Shown: piece by piece, positions 36,031-44,743 of the stretch | Numbering within the stretch: the stretch's first letter is position 1 | How the letters are laid out: the number at the start of each line of letters is the position of its first letter | Source of the DNA: Truepera sp. bin119 | GTDB taxonomy: Bacteria; Deinococcota; Deinococci; Deinococcales; Trueperaceae | Length of the DNA stretch: 64,000 bases | Reading direction: 5' to 3' | NCBI GenBank assembly: GCA_002239005.1 | Contig: MPNL01000007.1 | Location: forward strand, 30,735 to 94,734 | Made by a program: the position numbers and the translations under genes | Notes under the pieces: model-generated | What the model saw: the letters and a program-made list of their open reading frames with translations, nothing else | The model's database searches: none | Told to the model about the DNA's origin: nothing

Positions 36031-39000
36031 TTGAATCAGGACCGTTTGGTGAGTAGAAAAACTCTCTTTACAGCGTATTTGAACAATCTGGTTGCAGTGG
36101 ACCGACAGAGTGACGCACGTGAAGAGAGCTTTTACTCAGCACTGGAGGGGATGCTTGAGAAAATAGCCCATGCGACCGGGCGAAAGCACGTCCACGTGAC
36201 CACGCTTCCCAAGGCTACCGAGGGTGGGAACCCGGATTTTCGTCTCTGGAATGGCACTGATCGCATCATCGGCTACATCGAGGCCAAGAAGCCGACCGAA
36301 GAGCGGCTCGGCCTTATTCAGTCTTCTGAGCAACTCAGGCGCTATCGCTCCACGTTCCCGAATCTCATCCTCACCAACTTCCTTGAATTCCGGCTGTATC
36401 GGGATGACCAACTGATCCAGACGGCCTCGCTGGGCACTTGGTCACAGCTGCTCTCTAGGCGGCACGTGCCTCGACTCGAAGAGCCGGATGAACTCTACGC
36501 TCTCCTCGATCAGTTCCTGGACTTTGCGCTGCCCAAAACGTTCACAGCTGAATCGCTAGCCATCGAACTGGCCAAACGCACCCGCTTCTTCTGTGATGTA
36601 GTCGGTGAGCAGCTTCGCGATGAACAGAAGCGGGATGCGCCCGGCATGCTCTCCGGCTTCTTCGAGGCTTTCCAGACCTACCTCATCGGTTCACTGACCC
36701 CGGAGAAGTTCACCGATCTGTTCGCCCAGACCATCACCTATGGACTCTTTGCCGCTCGCATCCGAGCTGGGGACGGCTTCAATCGGCGCACCGCTTTCGA
36801 TAACATCCCCCACACCATCGGTGTCCTGCGTGACCTGTTCCGCTTCATCTCGCTCGGCGATCTGTCTGAGTCGCTCGCTTGGTGTGTAGACGACATCGCT
36901 GAGGTCTTGGCCGTGGCCGACGCCCCAGGAATTCTCGCACGCTACTACCGGGAGGGCCAAGGCAGCGATCCGATTGTGCATTTCTACGAGACCTTCCTGG
37001 AGCAATACGATCCCGACGAGCGCGAACGCCTGGGGGTCTACTACACGCCTGAGCCGGTGGTGGGGTACATCGTTCGCTCCCTGCACGGCCTTCTGAAGAC
37101 CGACTTCGGCAAGCGTGACGGCCTAGCCTCCGATGCTGTAACCCTGCTTGATCCGGCTGCGGGCACCATGACCTTTGTCGCCCGTGCCGCTGAGCAGGCG
37201 GTCGCTGAATTCGAAACCAAGTACGGTAGCGGCGGTCGGGGAGACTTCATCCGCAGCCACATCCTAAAGAACTTCTACGCGCTTGAGTTAATGATGGCAC
37301 CTTATGCGGTCGGCCACCTCAAAATGGGATTCTTCCTAGAAGAGCTTGGCTACCGCCTCGCCGATGACGAGCGCGTCCCCTTCTATCTCACCAACACCCT
37401 CGACTGGGATGTACTGGAAGACAGCCCCATACCCGGCCTTTCCGCCCTAGCTGAGGAATCCCGCTTAGCGGGAGAGGTCAAGAAGCAGACCCCGATCCTG
37501 CTTATCCTGGGCAATCCACCCTATTCGGGCCATTCGAGCAACAGGGGTAAATGGATACGGAGATTGATCAAGGATTACAAGCGAGTGGACGGCGGATCAC
37601 TGGATGAGAAGAATCCGAAATGGCTCCAGGATGACTACGTCAAATTTCTCCGTTTCTCCCAATGGAAGATCGAACAAGCCGGTCGCGGCGTCGTGGGGAT
37701 GATCACCAACCACAGCTACCTCGACAACCCCACCTTCCGAGGCATGCGCCAGAGCCTAATGAACACCTTCGATGATATCTATCTTCTCGACCTGCACGGG
37801 AATACAAAGAAGAAGGAAACTTCGCCGGATGGCAGTCCCGACAAGAATGTCTTCGACATCCAACAGGGCGTGGCCATCGCCTTTTTCGTAAAGCGCGGAC
37901 AGAACGAGCCAATCCGACTTTTCGATCAGCACTCCTTTTCAGGAGACTGCCCTGAACCCACCAACGGGGAAGCCAATGTCCACCACGCCGAACTCTACGG
38001 AACCCGCGAGAGCAAGTATGACTGGCTGGACACCCACGACCTCGGCAGCACTGCGTGGTGCAAGATAAACCCGGTCTCGCCGTTCTATCTGTTCGTGCCA
38101 CGTGACGAGACGCTCGAAGCCGCGTATCGCCAGTTCGTTTCCATTCCGGGGATATTTACCACCCAAGCTACCGGCCTATACACCGCACGCGATGGCTTGA
38201 CAATTCGCTGGTCGGAGGAAGAGGTGTGGGATACCGTGCATGCTTTCTCGCAAATGGACCCGGAACTGGCCCGGCAGGAATACCAACTCGGTGAGGACGC
38301 ACTAAATTGGAAAGTGGGGACAGCGCAGAAGGACTTGCAGGACTCCGGTCCCACACGCACGAAGGTTGTTCCAATCCTCTACCGGCCCTTCGATGTGCGT
38401 CACACCTATTATACCGGCCAGTCAGGTGGTTTCATTTGCAGGCCCCGTCTAAATGTCATGCGGAATATGTTGGCTGGGGAGAACTTGGCACTGTGTATTG
38501 GACGCCAAGGGCATGTTGTCGGTGCCGGTGAATGGAATCTAATCTATTGCTCACAAAATATAGTGGATTTGAACCTCTTCTATCGCGGCGGAAGCAAGTG
38601 CTTCCCTCTCTACACCTATCCTACGGCTGATAGCAGCGGTGCCTCCGACTCAGCCGAACCAGGACTGTCGAACCGGCAACTGAACCTGAAGCTCGGACTA
38701 ATCGCTGCCCTGGCAGCGGCTCATGGCAGGGAGTCATCGCCCGAAGAGATCTTCCATTACATCTACGCCGTTCTGTATGCACCGAGCTATAGGGAGAAGT
38801 ACAAAGAGTTCCTGCGGATCGACTTCCCGCGCATTCCGTTCACGGCGGACAGGAAGTTATTTGCTGAACTTGCGGCTCTAGGTGAACGATTGGTCGACCT
38901 GCATCTGCTCAGGTCGTCGGAACTCAATCCGCCAAGCTGCCGATTCGAAGGTCAAGGTGACGCAGTCGTAGCTCGGACGAAGGCCCAAGGCTTTCGCTAT

Positions 39001-39258
39001 GACCCCGATGAGCAACATCTGCACATCAACAAGACACAATATTTCGGCCCTATCCCTGCGGAGGTCTACGAATACCGCATCGGTGGCTATCAGGTCTGTG
39101 ACAAGTGGCTAAAAGACCGTAAGGAGCGCCGCTTGGAACTTGACGACATCCGCACCTATTGCCGGATGGTGACTGCTCTCGGTCACACACTTACGATCCA
39201 GCAGCAGATCGATGCTCTCTATCCTGATGTCGAGAAGGACAACGTTTCCATACAGTGA
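36031..39258 (+). CDS. Fused restriction nuclease / N6-adenine DNA methylase (type ISP/IIG-like), 1075 aa
   Basis: N-terminal PD-(D/E)xK nuclease: PDF at residue ~68 and the YIEAKKP block at ~82-88. Methylase motif I LLDPAAGTMTF lies near 373 and catalytic NPPY near 494. The C-terminal third should be target recognition. No helicase motifs are present, unlike full type ISP enzymes such as LlaBIII. The frame opens with TTG 36,031; GTG 36,049, with AGGA seven bases upstream, is an equally good or better start. It would cut and modify DNA as a single polypeptide. Confidence 0.88.
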   Translation: MNQDRLVSRKTLFTAYLNNLVAVDRQSDAREESFYSALEGMLEKIAHATGRKHVHVTTLPKATEGGNPDFRLWNGTDRIIGYIEAKKPTEERLGLIQSSEQLRRYRSTFPNLILTNFLEFRLYRDDQLIQTASLGTWSQLLSRRHVPRLEEPDELYALLDQFLDFALPKTFTAESLAIELAKRTRFFCDVVGEQLRDEQKRDAPGMLSGFFEAFQTYLIGSLTPEKFTDLFAQTITYGLFAARIRAGDGFNRRTAFDNIPHTIGVLRDLFRFISLGDLSESLAWCVDDIAEVLAVADAPGILARYYREGQGSDPIVHFYETFLEQYDPDERERLGVYYTPEPVVGYIVRSLHGLLKTDFGKRDGLASDAVTLLDPAAGTMTFVARAAEQAVAEFETKYGSGGRGDFIRSHILKNFYALELMMAPYAVGHLKMGFFLEELGYRLADDERVPFYLTNTLDWDVLEDSPIPGLSALAEESRLAGEVKKQTPILLILGNPPYSGHSSNRGKWIRRLIKDYKRVDGGSLDEKNPKWLQDDYVKFLRFSQWKIEQAGRGVVGMITNHSYLDNPTFRGMRQSLMNTFDDIYLLDLHGNTKKKETSPDGSPDKNVFDIQQGVAIAFFVKRGQNEPIRLFDQHSFSGDCPEPTNGEANVHHAELYGTRESKYDWLDTHDLGSTAWCKINPVSPFYLFVPRDETLEAAYRQFVSIPGIFTTQATGLYTARDGLTIRWSEEEVWDTVHAFSQMDPELARQEYQLGEDALNWKVGTAQKDLQDSGPTRTKVVPILYRPFDVRHTYYTGQSGGFICRPRLNVMRNMLAGENLALCIGRQGHVVGAGEWNLIYCSQNIVDLNLFYRGGSKCFPLYTYPTADSSGASDSAEPGLSNRQLNLKLGLIAALAAAHGRESSPEEIFHYIYAVLYAPSYREKYKEFLRIDFPRIPFTADRKLFAELAALGERLVDLHLLRSSELNPPSCRFEGQGDAVVARTKAQGFRYDPDEQHLHINKTQYFGPIPAEVYEYRIGGYQVCDKWLKDRKERRLELDDIRTYCRMVTALGHTLTIQQQIDALYPDVEKDNVSIQ

Positions 39259-39290
39259 CGATAATCTCCTGCCCGGAGGAAGCTCTAGTC

Positions 39291-39315
39291 CTGTCTGATA
39301 CTCGCTAACAGACAG
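39291..39315. terminator. Hairpin after nuclease-methylase gene
   Basis: CTGTCTG, eleven bases, CAGACAG, about 33 bp after the stop codon. The following T content is poor, so this is a weak terminator candidate. Confidence 0.3.
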
Positions 39316-39494
39316 TAGTTTCTAGCCAAGAACGGGTAGAGGAATTCCTGGATCGTCTAACCGAATTGTCACATGAGTTTGGCATCATGATTGCACGTGA
39401 TAGTAACGATAACCCTGTGGTGGTTTTCATGGAGTCAGAAGATTTCTCATTCCGCTACGGCTTGAATAGCTCCGACGAGTTAATCCAGATCTGA
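39309..39494 (+). pseudogene. Remnant of a small acidic protein
   Basis: The open frame reads VEEFLDRLTELSHEFGIMIA, then RDSNDNPVVVFMESEDFSFR, then YGLNSSDELIQI before TGA at 39,494. It looks protein-like, but no ATG or GTG precedes it; the only start would be TTG 39,366. Probably a truncated gene. The rest of 39,495-39,702 shows nothing. Confidence 0.35.
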
Positions 39495-39702
39495 ATGAGC
39501 TAGTTCGAGGGTCTTCTAGGCGCTAGAGACTTTGTGTTCAGACCTATCAAGTACAAGTGAACGGGATAGACAGGGAGAGAGTGAAAAATCCAAAAGGAGT
39601 ACCGTATAGACACGGGGACGAGGGAATACTGATTCACTGAAGCCTATGCATACAGCAGAAGAGAAGCCTTGTGTCCTTACTTTTGAGATAGGTTGAGCCC
39701 AT

Positions 39703-40338
39703 TCACCTCCGCCTCCAAAGAACCCACAAAGTAACTGCTCCCACTCCGATCATGGCAGCAATGAACGGATATACCACCACCAGACTGACGACGGGATACA
39801 ATAGAATTGGAAGGCTCGCCAACACGAGCAACTCAACCCCAGTGGGTGATGCTGGAGCAGGATGGGAGTAGGGGGGAGAGCGGTAGTAGGGCCTCACATA
39901 GCTGCCAGAGCGCCGATGACCCCTTACATACACATTGCCCCTTCTTCCATCACCAGACATGCTGTTCGAGAAGAGGAACCGGAGGAGACTGAGGGGCCAG
40001 AAGAGTGCCCGAAAGCACCAGACGATAAGCCAGAAAAGACCTTGAAAGCCCCAAGTGAGTAATTGGAGGATCACACTCATTGCCATTGATTTTTTCGCAT
40101 GGGCTCCTGAGAATTCTGAGGTCTTCAGGACTACCTGAGTACGCAGTCTGACTGAGGGTGGGAGTTTGAGATTTGGGGCAGTGGGATTTGACAACACGGC
40201 TCTGGAAATCGCTTGGGGAATCTCGTCGACTAAGGCTGCTGCTGTGTTGCAGATTGCGCGTCTCTGGCGCTCTTTCCGTGCTAGAATGTCTCCGGTGTTT
40301 TTGATGGCTTGTTGTGAGCGAACGACTTGATTTAGCAT
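39703..40338 (-). CDS. Hypothetical membrane protein, 211 aa
   Basis: The N-terminal third is soluble and basic. Then come a hydrophobic block at about 90-125 (ILQLLTWGFQGLFWLIVWCF...), a glycine/arginine/proline-rich linker with several Tyr-Ser-Pro repeats, and two membrane helices at 168-207 ending WVLWRRR. No family recognised. It is divergent from the two-gene operon at 40,449, with two palindromes between them. Confidence 0.55.
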   Translation of the reverse strand: MLNQVVRSQQAIKNTGDILARKERQRRAICNTAAALVDEIPQAISRAVLSNPTAPNLKLPPSVRLRTQVVLKTSEFSGAHAKKSMAMSVILQLLTWGFQGLFWLIVWCFRALFWPLSLLRFLFSNSMSGDGRRGNVYVRGHRRSGSYVRPYYRSPPYSHPAPASPTGVELLVLASLPILLYPVVSLVVVYPFIAAMIGVGAVTLWVLWRRR

Positions 40339-40365
40339 AGGTGAGTACCGCCTTCCTTTGTTTTG

Positions 40366-40437
40366 GGAGTGATGAGACCGGATATCTCATCACTCCACTT
40401 AATGCAGTACCCTGACGGGGATCGAATCCAGGTCAGG
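40366..40437. promoter_or_regulatory. Two palindromes between divergent genes
   Basis: First: GGAGTGATGAGA-N7-TCTCATCACTCC (40,366-40,396), a perfect 12-bp arm pair. Second: CCTGAC...GTCAGG with an inner GGAT-CGA-ATCC (40,411-40,437), ending at the ribosome-binding site of the plus-strand gene. They could be operators controlling both directions or RNA hairpins. Confidence 0.5.
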
Positions 40438-40448
40438 AGGTATCGGGT

Positions 40449-41384
40449 GTGTCACTACTTCAGCGGGACAGAGACTTCTATCATCTAGAGATGTGTGTGA
40501 ATTTTACGCCAAAGCCCAAGTATTTGACCCTGGAACGCCTTAAACTAGAGGGGCTTATTCCGCTGTTTAAGAAATCCAAAAATCGTGAAATCACTGCGGA
40601 AAAGGGGACTGTTTCCGTCAGGCTTCAGGATGTCAAAGATACAGATGAGCTAGTAATTCTATTCCTTCGAATGGATGGAACGGGCTACAGTGACGTTGCA
40701 TTCAGCCAGAGAGGAAGTTCACAGGTTCGCTCGGTCGGCCCAAATGAGGATGAGAACCGATGTTACTCAGCCCATCTCATCATTCGTAAGGGAGCATCTG
40801 ATCGATATGAGGCCCTCCTCGAACGTGTTCCGGGTCTTGGCATTACAAGGACACAGAGGTATCTCCGAAGTTTGCTCTCTGATACTGATAGCAGGGTGAC
40901 TCTTGAAACCGAAGGGGTCAATCCGATCAAGGTACGTCCGCTGATAACCTTTATGGCTTATCCCTCTGACACACTAAAGGCCGCAGTGTTCCGTGGGAAC
41001 GCTAAACGGGTCAAATTGTCCCGTCGCGTAGATGCGGACCTCGAGATCGAACGTAGCCGGGAGGAAGTGCTTGAGATCCAATATGTTCCTGTAGCACAAG
41101 ATCGGAAGGCTAGGGTGTGGGAAAGGATAGCCGAGCTATTCCAAAATACGCGAGCTGATGACCGAGCAAAGTCCATGCGGGTGGTCGTGGAAGATGGGGG
41201 GCAGCAGAAGTCGGTGGAGGTCGACCTTGAAGAAGAGGATCTAGAACTGGCCACACTGTCTAGCCGACTAAAGGTACGACTTGAAGACGAAGCGAAGCCG
41301 CTGGACGAGGGCTTCAAGGATATCCGACTCGATCTCGTAGAGAGTGCGATTCGATCTCTTGAGCATGAATCCCAAGGGGGGTGA
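40449..41384 (+). CDS. Unrecognised soluble protein, 311 aa, first of a two-gene operon
   Basis: GTG start with AGGAGG eight bases upstream. MSLLQRDRDFYHLEMCVNFT opens a mixed alpha/beta-looking protein. The middle has VPGLGITRTQRYLRSLLSDT; the C-terminal part is charged and helical (VEVDLEEEDLELATLSSRLK). I do not recognise a family. Its partner, four bases downstream, is a four-helix membrane protein. That pairing resembles sensor + membrane-effector defence pairs such as Kiwa in layout only; the sequence does not look like KwaB. Confidence 0.65.
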   Translation: MSLLQRDRDFYHLEMCVNFTPKPKYLTLERLKLEGLIPLFKKSKNREITAEKGTVSVRLQDVKDTDELVILFLRMDGTGYSDVAFSQRGSSQVRSVGPNEDENRCYSAHLIIRKGASDRYEALLERVPGLGITRTQRYLRSLLSDTDSRVTLETEGVNPIKVRPLITFMAYPSDTLKAAVFRGNAKRVKLSRRVDADLEIERSREEVLEIQYVPVAQDRKARVWERIAELFQNTRADDRAKSMRVVVEDGGQQKSVEVDLEEEDLELATLSSRLKVRLEDEAKPLDEGFKDIRLDLVESAIRSLEHESQGG

Positions 41385-41388
41385 CATC

Positions 41389-41997
41389 GTGCTACGAGAA
41401 CTACTAACCTATACCAGGATCAAAGTACCGGGTAGGCTGCGTCGCGATTACCTCTGGCCAGCGGCTTTTTCGTTGCTTCTAACCGCTGTCCTCGCAATTC
41501 CAACGAGCCTTGCTGTCTTTCCGGGCCTATCGCTCTTAGCAGAGCTTGTCCGAGTAGTAACCGAGTTGCTACAGCTTCTTGCAGGATTCTATATTGCGCT
41601 GCTTGCCTTGGTGAGCACCATGAGCAGTACCCAACTCAACGAGCTTATGTCTAAAGTGGAACTGAAGGTCGGTGACGACTGGCAGACGCTTTCACGCCGG
41701 AGGTACCTCGCCTTCCTGTTTGGCTATCTGGCCTTTGTGTGCGTCTCCTTGTACCTCGTAAGCTCTGGCTCACTGATTGTGGCAGATGAAGTTGCAACTG
41801 TACTCGGTGGGCTCGGACTCTTTATGGGATGGGTACTTCCTGTTATCGGTTGGACCCTCTTTGCTGTCTTCACTTTCGCGGCACTTCACATGTTTACCAT
41901 CACTGCCAACGGAATCCGCTATCTCTCATTCCGATTGCACATTCCAGAGATCAAGCAAGGGCCTGTTGAGATTGTCAGTGACAGCGACAATGCCTAG
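41389..41997 (+). CDS. Four-helix membrane protein, 202 aa, second of the operon
   Basis: GTG 41,389 follows the upstream stop by four bases, with GGGGGGTG as ribosome-binding site; an earlier in-frame codon (41,344) lies inside the upstream gene. Four hydrophobic segments are visible, roughly residues 20-45, 52-80, 106-130 and 137-170. No family is recognised. A membrane-depolarising effector or a membrane anchor for the 311-residue partner is a reasonable guess. Confidence 0.65.
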   Translation: MLRELLTYTRIKVPGRLRRDYLWPAAFSLLLTAVLAIPTSLAVFPGLSLLAELVRVVTELLQLLAGFYIALLALVSTMSSTQLNELMSKVELKVGDDWQTLSRRRYLAFLFGYLAFVCVSLYLVSSGSLIVADEVATVLGGLGLFMGWVLPVIGWTLFAVFTFAALHMFTITANGIRYLSFRLHIPEIKQGPVEIVSDSDNA

Positions 41998-42030
41998 CCA
42001 CCCTTTCTTACTCCATCGAAAAAGGAACCT

Positions 42031-42897
42031 CTACTGCGAGGGCCATTGAATGTCCTCCGCTTCAACATAGTCTAGCCTAGCTTCATTCCAGAATCCCCAT
42101 GCTCCTTTGTCCGATATAACCTCTTTTGCCGTCTGAGACTCCTGCACTCTAACTAGCCTATCTCCTTCAGGTCGACGCGCATTCTTGAATCGGGGCTTTC
42201 TATCTCGCCTCGTTTCAAGAGTAAGGACTTCTACGATGTTCAGCTTCAATCGTGCGTGTTCGTCCAGCAAACATACATTCTGATCTTCTTGACCCTGTTG
42301 AATGCAGGGATACAACCATCCGTCGAATCCACGAGGTAGCGGAAAGAAGTATCTACAAAGATGCTGGCTCACGGGATACCACGTTGCCGGTCCAGAGAAC
42401 ATTTCCGTCAGGAAGTTGTTGAGGATCTTCATTTTCTCCAAGTCCTCTTCACTTGCGTATTGGTACTCGGCCATCGGCTGTCCCAGTGCTTTCCGAGCAG
42501 CGTGCAGCTTTTCTTCCACATCGTCTTCCAGTTTGGGAGGGAAGGGTGGGCTTCCTATCCTGGATAACGACATATCCTGAGTAATCTTGTACACAATGAG
42601 CGAGTACGTCTCCTTCTTCCCGGTTGACAAAACCCCCATTTCTCCAGAAGCCGTCGCCGCGAGAGTTGATGCGTAGAGCACCCGCTCTCCGGCCCGGTTG
42701 AGTCGATTAGGCTTCGCCAACGGTTTCGGTGGTGCCCAGCATCCCGAAACGCCTTCCGTGATTTCTCCTTTTCGCGCACGATACAAGAACATGTCGCTCG
42801 GATTCGCGATTCCGGCGCGGGTGACTGTCCTGTAGGGAGTCGCTTCCTTCCCTGGCTTCTCAATGTGACACAGCATCTTGTTTATCAGCGCAATCAC
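42031..42897 (-). CDS. RES-domain protein (NAD+-degrading toxin family), 288 aa
   Basis: The RES pattern is visible: FLYRARKGEI (Arg, ~40), NRLNRAGERVLYASTLAATA then SGEMG (Glu, ~86), and GFDGWLYPC, where the usual Ser is Cys198. RES toxins use NAD+. No Xre-type antitoxin gene is next to it, which is unusual. Start GTG 42,897; an ATG at 42,876 is possible. Palindromes TGACACC-N11-GGTGTCA and GTCACGCCGTGAC (42,903-42,944) lie just upstream. Confidence 0.72.
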   Translation of the reverse strand: MIALINKMLCHIEKPGKEATPYRTVTRAGIANPSDMFLYRARKGEITEGVSGCWAPPKPLAKPNRLNRAGERVLYASTLAATASGEMGVLSTGKKETYSLIVYKITQDMSLSRIGSPPFPPKLEDDVEEKLHAARKALGQPMAEYQYASEEDLEKMKILNNFLTEMFSGPATWYPVSQHLCRYFFPLPRGFDGWLYPCIQQGQEDQNVCLLDEHARLKLNIVEVLTLETRRDRKPRFKNARRPEGDRLVRVQESQTAKEVISDKGAWGFWNEARLDYVEAEDIQWPSQ

Positions 42898-43914
42898 TTC
42901 TCTGACACCGCTATTGGACAGGTGTCAGCTCGTCACGCCGTGACTACTAGGTGGGGAGTCCCTGCTGATTCTGGACTGAGGGGTCGTATTTTCGCCAACA
43001 TCAAATTCGACTGCAAAATCCGCATTGCCGAAGCGCTTTCCAGAATGAATAGGGTCTTGCAGTTCTTTGAGCTAATGGTGGGGCGTTATCAGAATATCCT
43101 CGAAGCCCGAATATATACGAATACCTATACAGAAGGCGACCCGCCTCCTCTTGGTTCTGGGTCGGACATTTCTGGGTCGGAAGTATATGTGAGCATGAAT
43201 CCCAAACATCAGCGTTCACCCGAAGAGGGTGAACCAAGCCCCTTCAATGTCCTGATAGACCCCGTCCGTGACTCTGAAACATTTTCGAGTGTTCTAAAGG
43301 CGTGGCTGGCCAGAGATGAAGATGCGGACTGGCAGGACGCTCGGATGAGGTTGTCAAGTGGCTGGGGTGGAAGAGTTTATAACCAGGACCGCTTAATGAG
43401 GGCCGTGAGCATGTTTGAGTATCTGCCCAAGGGAGTGTTTCCCAATGAGAGTACATTATCGCAAGAGGAGCAGGACGCAATTGAGAAGGCAAAGAAGATA
43501 TTTCACAAATTGCATCAAGACAGCATTGTCCGAAAGGTCGTGCTCAATAAACTGGGCAATATAGACAGTCTGACGCTCAAGAAGAGAGTTCGCCACAGAG
43601 CAGTGAGTATCATTAACGCAATTGGGCATGCGACCCCCGAGCTCAGTGCTGTGATTAGTAAGGCAGTAGACTGCCGGAATCTATATGTTCACGGAAATAA
43701 TGCGAATGTCACGCCCAAACTGTGTGGCTCTTGCTTATCATTCCTTACGGATACGCTGGAGTTCATTTTCTTGGCCTCAGATCTTGTAGATGCGGGGTGG
43801 GACATAGCAAGTTGGAGCAAGAAGGGTAGACCTCTTGGCCATCCATTGTTCAACTATCTGACTAGGTATGAGCAAAACTTGGAGATCATGGATGCTGTAC
43901 CCCGCAACCCGTAG
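42865..43914 (+). pseudogene. ApeA-like HEPN protein lacking its N-terminal domain
   Basis: From about base 42,980 the frame closely follows the intact paralogue at 44,785: RGRIFANIKF versus KGDIFAKIRF, then an identical SRMNRVLQFFELMVGR stretch. HEPN motif CRNLYVHG is at residues ~270-277. The first ~38 residues are unrelated and antisense to the start of the RES gene. About 150 residues of the ApeA N-terminal domain are gone. Catalytic HEPN residues remain, so some activity is possible. Confidence 0.72.
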
Positions 43915-44018
43915 TCCAAGCACCGCAGACGTAACTCACGAGCAATCAAGCAGGATTGAGAGTGGGCCACTATTGGGTTGCTAAAATCCGAAAAAGCCTG
44001 TCCTACACGTGAAAACTC

Positions 44019-44047
44019 TTGACGGGCAAAGTTCTGCGTGGTAGGAT
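44019..44047 (+). promoter_or_regulatory. Promoter of the right-hand array region
   Basis: TTGACG (44,019-44,024), 17 bases, TAGGAT (44,042-44,047; continues as GATAAT). It points into the array/hairpin region. Confidence 0.5.
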
Positions 44048-44088
44048 AATACTATCACAAATTACCCAAAACAGGAGGTGATAAGTGA

Positions 44089-44247
44089 ATGTCGAAAGTG
44101 GTTACACTATTTGGCTATGAAGCTGCGGAGCGGTACCGGAAATTGGCCGTGTCTGCCAAGCCTTGTCTAGGCACGGACGGCCTTACCATTCCACGCCATC
44201 CTTGTCTGGCTTGCCAAGGTGACAGCTCTTGTCAAGGTGATGGCTAG
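44089..44247 (+). CDS. Possible 52-residue ORF carrying pentamer array B1
   Basis: ATG after AGGAGGTG with eight-base spacing. It starts MSKVVTLFGYEAAERYRKLA and ends with a Cys-rich tail (PCLACQGDSSCQGDG) that is only the translation of the array. The tail resembles that of the left-hand mini-ORF (PCLAITCQG) because both read the same DNA motif. Confidence 0.35.
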   Translation: MSKVVTLFGYEAAERYRKLAVSAKPCLGTDGLTIPRHPCLACQGDSSCQGDG

Positions 44248-44248
44248 T
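44143..44248. repeat. Pentamer array B1
   Basis: Contains GTGTC, TGCC, AAGCC, TTGTC, ACGCC, TTGTC, TTGCC, TTGTC in close spacing, overlapping the mini-ORF 3' half. Confidence 0.5.
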
Positions 44249-44293
44249 GCGATTCGATCCTCCGGCACCGCGCCAATGGCCAGTATAGCAAGT

Positions 44294-44320
44294 TCGAGTC
44301 AGGGACGAACCCTGACTCGA
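44294..44320. repeat. 11-bp perfect hairpin after array B1
   Basis: TCGAGTCAGGG, five bases, CCCTGACTCGA. Followed by CCCTTATTTAG, so possibly a terminator but with a poor T-run. A similar GAGCCAG hairpin recurs at 44,513-44,536 before unit C. Confidence 0.55.
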
Positions 44321-44356
44321 CCCTTATTTAGTGGCTACCTTTTCACTATGCGATGC

Positions 44357-44467
44357 GTTAAGCCTGGCTTGACTCGCCATGCCTTGCCATGAGATCCATG
44401 TCTTCCTTGACAGCCGTGATTATGTCATGACCTGTGGCGACTTGTCCTGCCTTGTCTTGTCTAACGT
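44357..44467. repeat. Pentamer array B2 (clearest array)
   Basis: Parses as near-continuous pentamers: TTGAC, TCGCC, ATGCC, TTGCC, ATGAG ... ATGTC ... TTGAC ... ATGTC, ATGAC ... TTGTC ... TTGTC, TTGTC. No ORF or ribosome-binding site precedes it. Confidence 0.5.
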
Positions 44468-44536
44468 GATTGGTGGACGCCAATCGCTCAGTGAATATGG
44501 TAGCACACTGTTCGAGCCAGGGTCCGCTCTGGCTCG
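44468..44536. repeat. Two hairpins before unit C
   Basis: GATTGG-N6-CCAATC (44,468-44,485) and CGAGCCAG-N8-CTGGCTCG (44,513-44,536), just before AGGAGGTG of the third mini-ORF (ATG 44,559). Confidence 0.5.
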
Positions 44537-44624
44537 GCTATCTTTCAGGAGGTGATAGATGAGTGTTGGAAGTAGCTACAGTGTAGTTGGTGCGATATTC
44601 GGGTTGGCTGTAATGAGGGTGTTT

Positions 44625-44692
44625 TGCCTTGACATGCCTTTTGATTTGTCACGCCTCGCCAGACCTCACCATGTCACACCACGCCACGCCAG
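44625..44692. repeat. Pentamer array C
   Basis: TTGCC, TTGAC, ATGCC, then TCACGCC, TCGCC, ATGTC, ACACC, ACGCC, ACGCC. It lies in a 78-codon frame (44,559-44,795) that begins after AGGAGGTG. The coding value of that frame is doubtful, because it also runs through the following hairpin. Confidence 0.45.
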
Positions 44693-44718
44693 TTTTATTA
44701 TTGACACTGTAGCACAAG

Positions 44719-44743
44719 AGAGGAGCCCGGAATGGGCTCCTCT
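44719..44743 (+). terminator. 10-bp perfect hairpin ending the array region
   Basis: AGAGGAGCCC, five bases, GGGCTCCTCT. No long T-run follows. It is 42 bp upstream of the ApeA-like gene and may end a ~700-nt array RNA or regulate the gene. Confidence 0.45.

Noticed and set aside
40449..41997. Kiwa (kwaA/kwaB) system
   Set aside because: Sizes and a four-helix partner are similar, but gene order is reversed and the soluble protein has no KwaB-like sequence that I can see.
44248..44330. tRNA-like T-arm sequence (GATTCGATCC, GTTCGAGTC)
   Set aside because: No cloverleaf can be drawn; the second element is part of a perfect hairpin instead.
44143..44692. Pentamer arrays as a CRISPR or tandem-repeat array
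   Set aside because: No constant repeat of 20-40 bp and no spacers; motifs are degenerate and only about 5 bp long.
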